Source of the DNA: Microcaldota archaeon
GTDB lineage: Archaea > Micrarchaeota > Micrarchaeia > Micrarchaeales > Micrarchaeaceae
Assembly (NCBI GenBank): GCA_021801355.1
Contig: JAJYYB010000013.1
Location: 1-61,916 of the forward strand
Length of the DNA stretch: 61,916 nucleotides
Direction of reading: 5' to 3'
Shown one piece after another: positions 49,772-55,971 of the stretch. Under the pieces are notes generated by a model. It made no database searches, was not told where the DNA came from, and saw nothing but the letters and a program-made list of their open reading frames with translations. Positions within the stretch are counted from its first letter, which is position 1. Each line of letters begins with the position of its first letter. The translations under genes were made by a program, and so were the position numbers.

Positions 49772-49921
49772 ATGATTAATCGAAGAGATCGACCAAACTG
49801 TCACGGGAGAACGTTTTTCAGGCTCAACTCAACAGATTCGAATAAGGGCTACGATAGGATTTTCAACGACCTCTTTCGCACCGAGCAGGAAAGCTTTATA
49901 GCGTTTGCCGCTTACATATGA
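49772..49921 (+). CDS. Short ORF upstream of tRNA-Glu (uncertain)
   Basis: 49 codons starting ATG 49772 and ending TGA. The composition (RRDRPNCHGRTFFRLNSTD, then RIFNDLFRTEQESF) looks protein-like, but there is no recognised family and no strong RBS. It may be a remnant of an earlier insertion at this tRNA, or chance. Confidence 0.2.
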   Translation: MINRRDRPNCHGRTFFRLNSTDSNKGYDRIFNDLFRTEQESFIAFAAYI

Positions 49922-49962
49922 AAACTGTTTTGTGAGAAACTAATGTTTTTAAGCAACAGGAT

Positions 49963-50037
49963 GCTCCCTTCGTCTAGTCCGGCCAAGGACGCGGGGCTTT
50001 CAACCCTGCAACTCGGGTTCAAATCCCGAAGGGAGCA
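49963..50037 (+). tRNA. tRNA-Glu (TTC)
   Basis: Acceptor GCTCCCT/AGGGAGC, anticodon arm CGGGG-CTTTCAA-CCCTG giving TTC, T arm CTCGGGTTCAAATCCCGAG-like. The gene is complete: the integrated element restores its 3' half. It is the integration site of the mobile element that begins at 50038. Confidence 0.93.
49976..50037 (+). repeat. Left attachment site (attL), 3' part of tRNA-Glu
   Basis: 62-bp direct repeat with 54354-54415. Differences at 50004 (C here, T at 54382) and 50007 (T here, C at 54385). Both are third-codon silent in the integrase frame and keep a Watson-Crick or G-U pair in the tRNA anticodon stem. Confidence 0.93.
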
Positions 50038-50925
50038 CATGCAATTTGCGACAGTAAAGCCGGGTTCAAATCTCTAGCCAATGCAAAGAAATTAAGCGAC
50101 ACACGGTTCGGTTCCATCACGGAGACCGAACCCGAAAAACTTAAGAAGTACATAAAAGAGGTGCTTCCAAATCTAACCTTCCATGAGATTAAGGGCGTGC
50201 TATCCTTAATCTACCAAATCAAGAAAAGACGATACAGAAGCAATGCGCCTCCCAAGTACGGAAGCCTGAACAAGGGCTTCTCGGAACAGGAGGTGCAGGC
50301 CTTCTTCAAGGTAATAGAAAACGACAAGTTTCGCCTATTGTTTGGGTATCAAGCGCAGCTTGGACTCAGGATAGGCGAAGCTGTCAAGGTAAACGTGAAA
50401 GACATAAAGTTCGAGACACGTGAGCTAATCGTTAAAACTGAAAAGGCTCACGTGATAGACACGATGCTTATACCAGTCCCATTATTTCGGCAGACTTTAG
50501 AGTTCATAAACCGTAACGAGAAAGCTATAATGCAAGCTGGCGGGTTCGTGTTCTTCGCAGAAAAGGGGCATAGCCTTAGGGGCGAGCCCTACCTAGAGAA
50601 GAACTACGTCCGCAAGGTATTCCGGGAGTACGTCCAAGCGGCCAAGCTGGACGAGGTCTACGACCAGAGCGATGAGACCTACGGCAGAACACCTAGAAGG
50701 CTGCATAGGCTAACCACGCATAGCTTAAGGCACTATGCGATAACCAGCTTCGCTAGGCAGAGCAATGGGAATGTAGTGCTAGCCAGCCGCTTCGCAAGGC
50801 ATAGCGATCCCAGCACCACCATGACCTACATAAATACAAGGAAAGACGAGCTTTACAAGGCAGTAGATGAAGCATTCTCTCTAGAGAGGGCATCCAGCCT
50901 CAAAGCCAAGCTTTCCATGCCATAA
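50038..50925 (+). CDS. SSV-type tyrosine integrase, C-terminal (catalytic) part
   Basis: The frame stays open from inside the tRNA without any ATG, GTG or TTG until GTG 50161, so in the integrated state it lacks its own natural start. Fused in frame to the 28 residues encoded at 54332-54415 it gives about 323 residues. Catalytic residues of tyrosine recombinases, numbered in that joined protein, are Arg139 in LGLRIGEA, His256 and Arg259 in HSLRHYAI, the His of ARHSDPST, and Tyr292 in MTYINTRK. It catalyses site-specific integration and excision at tRNA-Glu. Whether any truncated protein is made from GTG 50161 is unknown. Confidence 0.88.
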   Translation, partial: HAICDSKAGFKSLANAKKLSDTRFGSITETEPEKLKKYIKEVLPNLTFHEIKGVLSLIYQIKKRRYRSNAPPKYGSLNKGFSEQEVQAFFKVIENDKFRLLFGYQAQLGLRIGEAVKVNVKDIKFETRELIVKTEKAHVIDTMLIPVPLFRQTLEFINRNEKAIMQAGGFVFFAEKGHSLRGEPYLEKNYVRKVFREYVQAAKLDEVYDQSDETYGRTPRRLHRLTTHSLRHYAITSFARQSNGNVVLASRFARHSDPSTTMTYINTRKDELYKAVDEAFSLERASSLKAKLSMP

Positions 50926-50934
50926 ATCTGACAT

Positions 50935-51082
50935 TTTCTCTACATGGCTAGGATTCTCTACATGCCCAGCCAAATTCATGTAGAGAAAGGTTACGAGGGA
51001 TTTACTCGTAAATGCCCTATTTTCTCTCTACACTACTGCACATCAATATTATAGCCGTCCATGTAGAGAGTCATGTAGAGAC
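50935..51082. repeat. Iteron cluster: five copies of CATGTAGAGA plus one degenerate copy
   Basis: Copies read as TCTCTACATG at 50937-50946 and 50955-50964, and as CATGTAGAGA at 50977-50986, 51060-51069 and 51072-51081. A degenerate copy TTTCTCTCTACA lies at about 51021-51032. Two copies point one way and three the other. Likely binding sites for a replication or partition protein, next to ParA. Confidence 0.85.
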
Positions 51083-51101
51083 TTACGCCTACGCAGCCTG
51101 C

Positions 51102-51334
51102 GCCCGCCCCTAAAGACACCTTCGGTGTCGCTCAGGCGGGCTACGGCTGCCACGGCGGCTGCTTTGCAGGACATGGCGGCTAGGAACTACGTCTTTTGTC
51201 TATAAAAGACGCCGATTTTGGGCGGGGGCAAAATCGGCCTTTAAGGTAGTTCCTACTGGTGGCAGTTTGCAGTCCGTTGGGACGCTAGCCCTCATAAGCC
51301 GTAGGCGCATGAGTTGGCGTAGCTAAAGGGCTAG
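51102..51334 (+). ncRNA. Highly structured G/C-rich region: candidate structured RNA or replication origin
   Basis: Six or more perfect stems are visible. GCCCGCC 51102-51108 pairs with GGCGGGC 51135-51141, enclosing GACAC/GTGTC with a UUCG-type loop. CTGCCAC 51147-51153 pairs with GTGGCAG 51259-51265. Inside that, TAGGAACTAC 51181-51190 pairs with GTAGTTCCTA 51246-51255 and encloses two hairpins: GTCTTTT/AAAAGAC (51191-51210) and GCCGATTTTG/CAAAATCGGC (51211-51238), a three-way junction. GTCC/GGAC at 51272-51283 and CTAGCC/GGCTAG at 51285-51334 follow, the last enclosing CTCAT/ATGAG. No ORF fits. Strand is not determined by the pairing; plus is assumed because ParA follows. Confidence 0.6.
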
Positions 51335-51349
51335 GGTTACCTAATGATA

Positions 51350-51416
51350 CGGTTCGAGTTAGTTGGGGACAAAATCTAACTAAATTAATAAATATTGTGC
51401 TACCTAAGTTAGTATT
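51350..51416 (+). promoter_or_regulatory. ParA promoter with GTTAG repeats
   Basis: TATA-like AATAAATATT near 51386-51395 predicts a near-leaderless ParA mRNA. AGTTAG motifs at about 51358 and 51407 and an inverted CTAACT at about 51377 surround it and may be an autoregulatory operator. Confidence 0.4.
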
Positions 51417-52397
51417 ATGAAACAGCTAGTTTTCTTCAATAATAAAGGTGGCGTAGGGAAGACCACTTTCATACAACATCTAGGTTACGCTTTAGAGAGA
51501 CAAGGCAAGAAGATATTGTTCATTGATGCTGATCCGCAATGCAACTTGACTGCGTATATTTGTACGGACGAACAGATAGATAAGTTTTGGTTAAGCAAGG
51601 ATAGTATCTACAACGTTGTTCAACCAATAATAGTCGGTACTGGCGACATTGATACAAAAATAGTACCATATCAAGTTCCCGGAAGAAATATCTGGTTACT
51701 TCCGGGCGATGTCGCACTCGGTGAATTTGAACAAACACTAGCTGATAGCTGGATAAATGCGCTTGCAGGCAGAGAGATTGGTTTTAGAGCGACTTCTGCT
51801 ATTTTTCGTTATATAAACAATTGGGCTGTAGCGAATGGAATAGATTATGTATTACTAGATATAGGGCCTAATCTAGGGGCACTAAATCGCGCGATATTGT
51901 TAGGGTGTGATTATTTCATAATACCACTAGTCCCAGATTTATTCTCTCTTAGGGGTCTAACAAATATGGGCCGAACTTTTGTAAGATGGATGAATGAGTG
52001 GGGCGGCGCCACTAGTCGGTTTGAAAGCAAAACATTTCCGGTTCAGAATGGCAGACCTGCCTTTGCCGGCTATGTAACTGCACATTTTAATATATATAGA
52101 AAAAACCCAACAAAGGCGTGGGAGAGATGGAATGCAGAGATACCATCGCGAATAAAGAGAGATGTAGTAGACCAATTATTGAAGATTGACAAGAATTTGG
52201 TTGTTCCACTAAATGGTGGTTATAGTATAGGTGACATGAAGAACTATCATAGTTTAGTTCCACTTTCGCAAGATAAATTGAAACCTATTTTTGAGTTAAC
52301 TTCAAAAGACGGTGTAGTTGGGGGGCATGTGGCATATGTTGAAGAGTGTAATGCGACGTATACTGAAATTGCAAAGAAAGTATGCAAGAAGTTATAG
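51417..52397 (+). CDS. ParA-like partition ATPase
   Basis: 326 residues. Deviant Walker A KGGVGKTTF at residues 10-18, Walker A' FIDADPQCNLTAYI, Walker B YVLLDIGPNLGALN, matching the ParA/MinD superfamily (AAA_31). C-terminal half (from about 200) is variable. No ParB gene follows. The stop codon TAG is the first three bases of the IS630 insertion; without the insertion the frame would end one codon later (Ile then TGA). Likely segregates the element's circle. Confidence 0.88.
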   Translation: MKQLVFFNNKGGVGKTTFIQHLGYALERQGKKILFIDADPQCNLTAYICTDEQIDKFWLSKDSIYNVVQPIIVGTGDIDTKIVPYQVPGRNIWLLPGDVALGEFEQTLADSWINALAGREIGFRATSAIFRYINNWAVANGIDYVLLDIGPNLGALNRAILLGCDYFIIPLVPDLFSLRGLTNMGRTFVRWMNEWGGATSRFESKTFPVQNGRPAFAGYVTAHFNIYRKNPTKAWERWNAEIPSRIKRDVVDQLLKIDKNLVVPLNGGYSIGDMKNYHSLVPLSQDKLKPIFELTSKDGVVGGHVAYVEECNATYTEIAKKVCKKL

Positions 52398-53481
52398 ATA
52401 ATTGCGCTGTTTAGTTTACATTTATATACTTTGCTATTGATAATAAAGTATGCATAAATTGACCGGGTACCAGATACCTCATCAGGTTCTTGAACACTAC
52501 AGGTTCCGAGCGGTAGAACTGAGAAAAGAAGGGAAGAAAGTAAATGACATTGCACATTATTTTGGTTTGAACAGAGTTACTGTTTCATATTGGCTATCAA
52601 AATATAAAAACGAAGGAAAAGAAGCACTGAAGAGCAAGAAGGCATCGGGGCCTAAACTGAAACTTTCTCCGAAAGAAACAATGAAGATACTCAATAATCT
52701 TAAATTGCCTGCAACTGATTTTGGTTTCGAAACGCCACTTTGGACATGCAAGAGAGTCGAATATCTGATCAAAAAACTAACCAGGAAGAATCTGGATAAT
52801 TCAAACGTATGGAGACTATTAAGGAGATTGGGGTTAACCAATCAGAAAGGAGAACGTAGAGCATTGGAACAGAATCCGAGGGAAACAAAAAAGTGGCTGA
52901 GAGAAGAATGGCCGATGATCCTTGCTCATGCAAAACGTTGGCAGGCCATGATATATTTCCAAGACGAGGCAGGAGTTTCAGTGAATGCAGTTATGGGTAA
53001 AACATGGGCGCCTAAAGGTAAAACGCCGATAGTGAAACTGTCTGGTAATAGAGGAGGCATCTGTGTGTCCTCTGCAATAAGTCCTGCAGGCAGGTTAGTG
53101 TTTAGAGTAGAAAAGAAAACAGTCAATTCTACAACTTTTATCGACTTTTTAGATAAAATCAGAAAGCATCACAAAAATCGTAAAGTTATCGTTATAGTAG
53201 ACCGGGCACCATCACATACTTCAGGCAAAGTCAAAAAGTATGTAAAAGAAAACAAGAGGGCATTTGCACTTTATTATCTGCCACCATATTCACCAGAATT
53301 GAATCCAGATGAAAAAGTCTGGGGGTATCTGAAGGAGAATAAACTGAAGTCTCATCAGGCAAAGACGAAGGTGGAATTGAAGGATATTACTGTGTCTGCT
53401 ATGAAAAGCATACAGAGGCAACCAACACTTCTGACATCCTTTTTCTATAATATTATGTAAAATAAGCTACGCAATTATCTA
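52395..53481 (+). mobile_element. IS630-family insertion sequence (about 1,087 bp)
   Basis: Terminal inverted repeats TAGATAATTGCG (52395-52406) and CGCAATTATCTA (53470-53481), flanked by TA on both sides (52393-52394 and 53482-53483), the target-site signature of the IS630-Tc1-mariner group. Encodes one intact transposase. It split the ParA and MUG113 genes, which would otherwise be within about 10 nt of each other. Confidence 0.85.
52450..53460 (+). CDS. IS630-family DDE transposase
   Basis: 336 residues, apparently intact. N-terminal helix-turn-helix (VNDIAHYFGLNRVTVSYWLS), then DDE catalytic residues: Asp in YFQDEAGV, Asp in VIVDRAPSH, Glu in LNPDEKVWG. ATG 52450, with TATA-like TTTATATACTTT near 52420-52431 inside the left end. 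Confidence 0.92.
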   Translation: MHKLTGYQIPHQVLEHYRFRAVELRKEGKKVNDIAHYFGLNRVTVSYWLSKYKNEGKEALKSKKASGPKLKLSPKETMKILNNLKLPATDFGFETPLWTCKRVEYLIKKLTRKNLDNSNVWRLLRRLGLTNQKGERRALEQNPRETKKWLREEWPMILAHAKRWQAMIYFQDEAGVSVNAVMGKTWAPKGKTPIVKLSGNRGGICVSSAISPAGRLVFRVEKKTVNSTTFIDFLDKIRKHHKNRKVIVIVDRAPSHTSGKVKKYVKENKRAFALYYLPPYSPELNPDEKVWGYLKENKLKSHQAKTKVELKDITVSAMKSIQRQPTLLTSFFYNIM

Positions 53482-53489
53482 TAATATGA

Positions 53490-54209
53490 GTGTTGTATGT
53501 GGATAAACAATACATTCTTGAGGAGATACGCAGAACGACCATAGAAAATGATGGAAAACCATTGGGCCATCGTAAATTTGAGAATGAAACAGGTATAAAA
53601 TATCACGATTGGCTTGGAAAATATTGGGCCAGATGGGGCGATGCTCTTAAGGAAGCAGGGTTTACACCCAACAAACTTACTAGTGCATTTACTGAAGATT
53701 TTATTTTAGAAAAACTATGTGGATTAATTCGCGAATTGGGATATTTTCCATCCGCTGCGGATCGAAGATTGAAGAGGAATAAAGATAAGACATTTCCAGC
53801 TGATGGAGTTTTTGAGCGAATTGGTAATCAACGTACTCTCAAATTGAAGGTAGTTTCGTATTGCAAGCAGAGAGGTATTGAAGATGTAATCAAGTTATTT
53901 CAGATACCTGAAAGTGGTGAAGAGAAAAAGAAAATCAATACAACTATTGAAATTGTTGGAACTGTATACTTGATAAAATCTGGCAAATTCTACAAAATAG
54001 GCCGTACCAATTCACTGGGGCGGAGAGAATATGAAATCTCATTACAATTACCAGAAAAGGAGAAATTGATACATTCGATTAAAACGGATGACCCTGTCGG
54101 GATAGAAAAATACTGGCACGATAGATTTGATAAATTCCGTGCTAACGGCGAATGGTTCTCACTCACGCTAGAAGAAGTCAATGCGTTTAAGCGTAGGAAA
54201 TTCATGTGA
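53490..54209 (+). CDS. HNH-associated-repeat protein with MUG113/T5orf172 (GIY-YIG-like) C-terminal domain
   Basis: 239 residues from GTG 53490 (GTG 53499, MDKQYILEEIRR, is an equal candidate). Two N-terminal repeats of the homing-endonuclease-associated type: GKPLGHRKFENETGIKYHDW with WGDALKEAGFTPN, and a second from about 70-130. The C-terminal 90 residues, GTVYLIKSGKFYKIGRTNSL then WHDRFDKFRANGEWFSLT, are the MUG113/T5orf172 form of the GIY-YIG fold. Such proteins are thought to nick or bind DNA. It may act in replication, copy control or defence of the element; all are inference. Confidence 0.75.
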   Translation: MLYVDKQYILEEIRRTTIENDGKPLGHRKFENETGIKYHDWLGKYWARWGDALKEAGFTPNKLTSAFTEDFILEKLCGLIRELGYFPSAADRRLKRNKDKTFPADGVFERIGNQRTLKLKVVSYCKQRGIEDVIKLFQIPESGEEKKKINTTIEIVGTVYLIKSGKFYKIGRTNSLGRREYEISLQLPEKEKLIHSIKTDDPVGIEKYWHDRFDKFRANGEWFSLTLEEVNAFKRRKFM

Positions 54210-54214
54210 TGCCG

Positions 54215-54243
54215 CGGTTCAGATATTTCGCAAATCTGAACCG
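54215..54243. terminator. 10-bp perfect inverted repeat after the MUG113 gene
   Basis: CGGTTCAGAT (54215-54224) pairs with ATCTGAACCG (54234-54243), loop ATTTCGCAA. It sits just after the gene's stop and before the integrase promoter; it could terminate transcription or be an operator for the integrase. Confidence 0.5.
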
Positions 54244-54250
54244 TGCCTGC

Positions 54251-54257
54251 TTATATA
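54251..54257 (+). promoter_or_regulatory. TATA box of the integrase gene
   Basis: TTATATA, about 75 nt upstream of the integrase ATG. AGGTG at 54322-54326 provides a Shine-Dalgarno five bases before ATG 54332. Confidence 0.6.
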
Positions 54258-54331
54258 GCTTGCTTGGTAAATGCTACTGTTCAGAAAGCTTGGAATGTTT
54301 GGGTTGGTTTTGTTTGTGTTTAGGTGCTTGA

Positions 54332-54430
54332 ATGAAGCTAGAAAACGACGCTAAGTCCGGCCAAGGACGCGGGGCTTTCAATCCCGCAACTCGGGTTCAA
54401 ATCCCGAAGGGAGCAAAAACTCATTTTTAA
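54332..54430 (+). CDS. SSV-type integrase, N-terminal part (reads through attR)
   Basis: ATG 54332 opens MKLENDAKSGQGRGAFNPAT and continues through the 62-bp tRNA-derived repeat in exactly the frame used by the C-terminal part at the left end. In the integrated state it ends at TAA 54428-54430 after 32 residues. In the excised circle it would run into 50038 and onward. This is the diagnostic arrangement of a partitioning integrase. Confidence 0.85.
   Translation: MKLENDAKSGQGRGAFNPATRVQIPKGAKTHF
54354..54415 (+). repeat. Right attachment site (attR)
   Basis: 62-bp copy of the 3' part of tRNA-Glu, 60/62 identical to 49976-50037. It lacks the 5' half of a tRNA and is not a functional tRNA gene. 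Confidence 0.93.
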
Positions 54431-54517
54431 AATAAATATGGAGGCAGGGATTTCAGGAATCTCATATTATAATGAGGTATTAAATATTCATCAAAAGCAA
54501 TATAGATAGACGATTTA

Positions 54518-54925
54518 ATGGAGGAAACGAAGGGAGCGCCAAATGAGCTTACTGCGGATTACGCAAAAAAATCAACACCCGATACAAGAAAAACCTATGG
54601 CGATGCCGAAGACGCTAAAATGCTACGCGAAGGATTTCACGACAATGCTACGGGCAATAAAGATGCCAAAAGGGAAGCCGAACAAGGCGATAAGGCCAAG
54701 ATTTCTTTGAAGGAGCGGTTATCAGATGCGTTGTGGAACGTGGGGAATAGCATTGCTCCAGATGTTGAGGGTGCGATACTGCTTGGCATGTCAGGCGGAA
54801 TCTTTGGTACGATTGGAGGCGGCGCAGTGGTTGCCATCTTTGCACTTCCAGTGTCCGGCGTGATTATTGGTGCACTGGCTGGGGTCACAATCGGTGCATT
54901 CGTAGGAGGTTACTGGAATCGCTAA
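54518..54925 (+). CDS. Small glycine-rich membrane protein of unknown function
   Basis: 135 residues. Charged, probably disordered N-terminal 75 residues, then two Gly/Ala-rich membrane segments forming a hairpin (GAILLGMSGGIFGTIGGGAV and SGVIIGALAGVTIGAFVGGY). Such glycine-zipper hairpins occur in stress, phage and toxin proteins. It lies 102 bases outside attR, so it belongs to the host side, or to an older insertion. Confidence 0.55.
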   Translation: MEETKGAPNELTADYAKKSTPDTRKTYGDAEDAKMLREGFHDNATGNKDAKREAEQGDKAKISLKERLSDALWNVGNSIAPDVEGAILLGMSGGIFGTIGGGAVVAIFALPVSGVIIGALAGVTIGAFVGGYWNR

Positions 54926-54992
54926 CTTTCGAAGCGATATAGACGCAACTAAGTCCTGCCAATAGTGTGTTGGGTGGGGGGCTTTGCCTTAA

Positions 54993-55769
54993 TCATATTA
55001 GATTAACCAAAAATCCAACAAGAAAACCTATGAATATGCCAAGATAGGTTGTTTTCTGCCTTATGGGATCTATCTCTTTCAGTTGGTGCTTTATCATCGG
55101 CAGTATGACGTAGAGTATCGCGCCTATCGCGAGTCCATCAACGAAGATATTGAAAATAGTTGAGCTGTAATAGAATCCTGCTATGCCGCCTATCACAGTC
55201 GGCAATCCGCCCACCAGAAAGAGCAATGACAGAGTGGATAGGCTCTTCTCCTCGTTAAGAAATGGCGCTGCGATTGGGAAACCTTCGGTTATATTCTGCA
55301 GTATGAAGCCGAAGAGGATGACAAGAGCGACTCCCGAAAACAGGCCAAGCGCATCTGACAAAGCACCAAAGACCAATCCTTCGGTAAGGTTTTGCAGACC
55401 CATTCCGATTGCTATCATTAGAGAGATCTTTGCTGGCGAAAGGCTCTTCTTCGACCTATTCTCAAATAGGTATAGCATAAGGAATCCTATCGCCAAAGCA
55501 ACTGCAAATGCTGCGCTCAGCGATGGACTCGCACCGTAGCCCGACAATGCGCCGCTCGCATAAAGGCTTGGCGTCACATCTGAAAAAACGTCACACATCA
55601 GGAAGAGTAGTATGCCTATAGCAACAGCGTTAAGAAGCCGTGTAGTTTTCTCGCTCGTCTTTTTTCTCAGCACCAGAGGAAGCGACAGATAAATCGAGAA
55701 TCCCATTATCAATGAGAATAATACGGTACCTATGAAACCCATAACAACCACGATAAGTATTGAAAACAA
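54993..55769 (-). CDS. ZIP-like metal transporter with altered metal-site motifs
   Basis: 258 residues, about 8 TMs. The two hallmark TM4/TM5 motifs of the ZIP (GufA-type) family read GLQNLTEGLVFG and LQNITEGFPIA. Glu and the Asn-x-x-Glu-Gly pattern are kept, but the usual His of HNxxEG is Gln in both. Metal specificity may therefore differ from Zn/Fe. No partner genes. Confidence 0.75.
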   Translation of the reverse strand: MFSILIVVVMGFIGTVLFSLIMGFSIYLSLPLVLRKKTSEKTTRLLNAVAIGILLFLMCDVFSDVTPSLYASGALSGYGASPSLSAAFAVALAIGFLMLYLFENRSKKSLSPAKISLMIAIGMGLQNLTEGLVFGALSDALGLFSGVALVILFGFILQNITEGFPIAAPFLNEEKSLSTLSLLFLVGGLPTVIGGIAGFYYSSTIFNIFVDGLAIGAILYVILPMIKHQLKEIDPIRQKTTYLGIFIGFLVGFLVNLI

Positions 55770-55971
55770 ACAAGAAAGCCATAAAATTATAACTCGGTTA
55801 TATTATTTGTGCTAGCTTTAAATGCGTTACTAGAAAGTAGAGGTAATAAGCAACATTTATTGCAATTGAGATTTGGCATGTTTCGATAAATTCACTTGTT
55901 GGCCTTTACAAATCTTAAATCGCAAGATGCGCACATTTTTGTAAGGCTTTTATTCGTTCGGCAGGATAATA

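Larger units (their letters stand above)
49976..54415 (+). mobile_element. Integrated 4.4-kb element (4,378-bp circle) in tRNA-Glu, with partitioned integrase
   Basis: Bounded by attL (49976-50037) and attR (54354-54415). Distance between equal points of the repeats is 4,378 bp. Contents in order: integrase C-terminal part, iteron cluster, structured region, ParA-like ATPase, IS630, HNH-repeat/MUG113 protein, inverted repeat, integrase promoter and N-terminal part. Genes here use more A/T-ending codons than the flanking host genes. No replication initiator, ParB or capsid gene is recognisable. Excision would give a small circle with an intact integrase gene. Confidence 0.88.

Noticed and set aside
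50935-51082. CRISPR array
   Set aside because: Units are 10 bp, lie in both orientations and have irregular spacing; no cas genes are near. No CRISPR array was seen in the window.
53461-53490. IS right end as promoter for the MUG113 gene
   Set aside because: The TATA-like run CTATAATAT lies too near the start codon for normal archaeal spacing; left as unproven.
54354-54415. Second tRNA-Glu gene
   Set aside because: Only the 3' part is present, without a 5' acceptor strand or complete D arm; it is the right attachment site.
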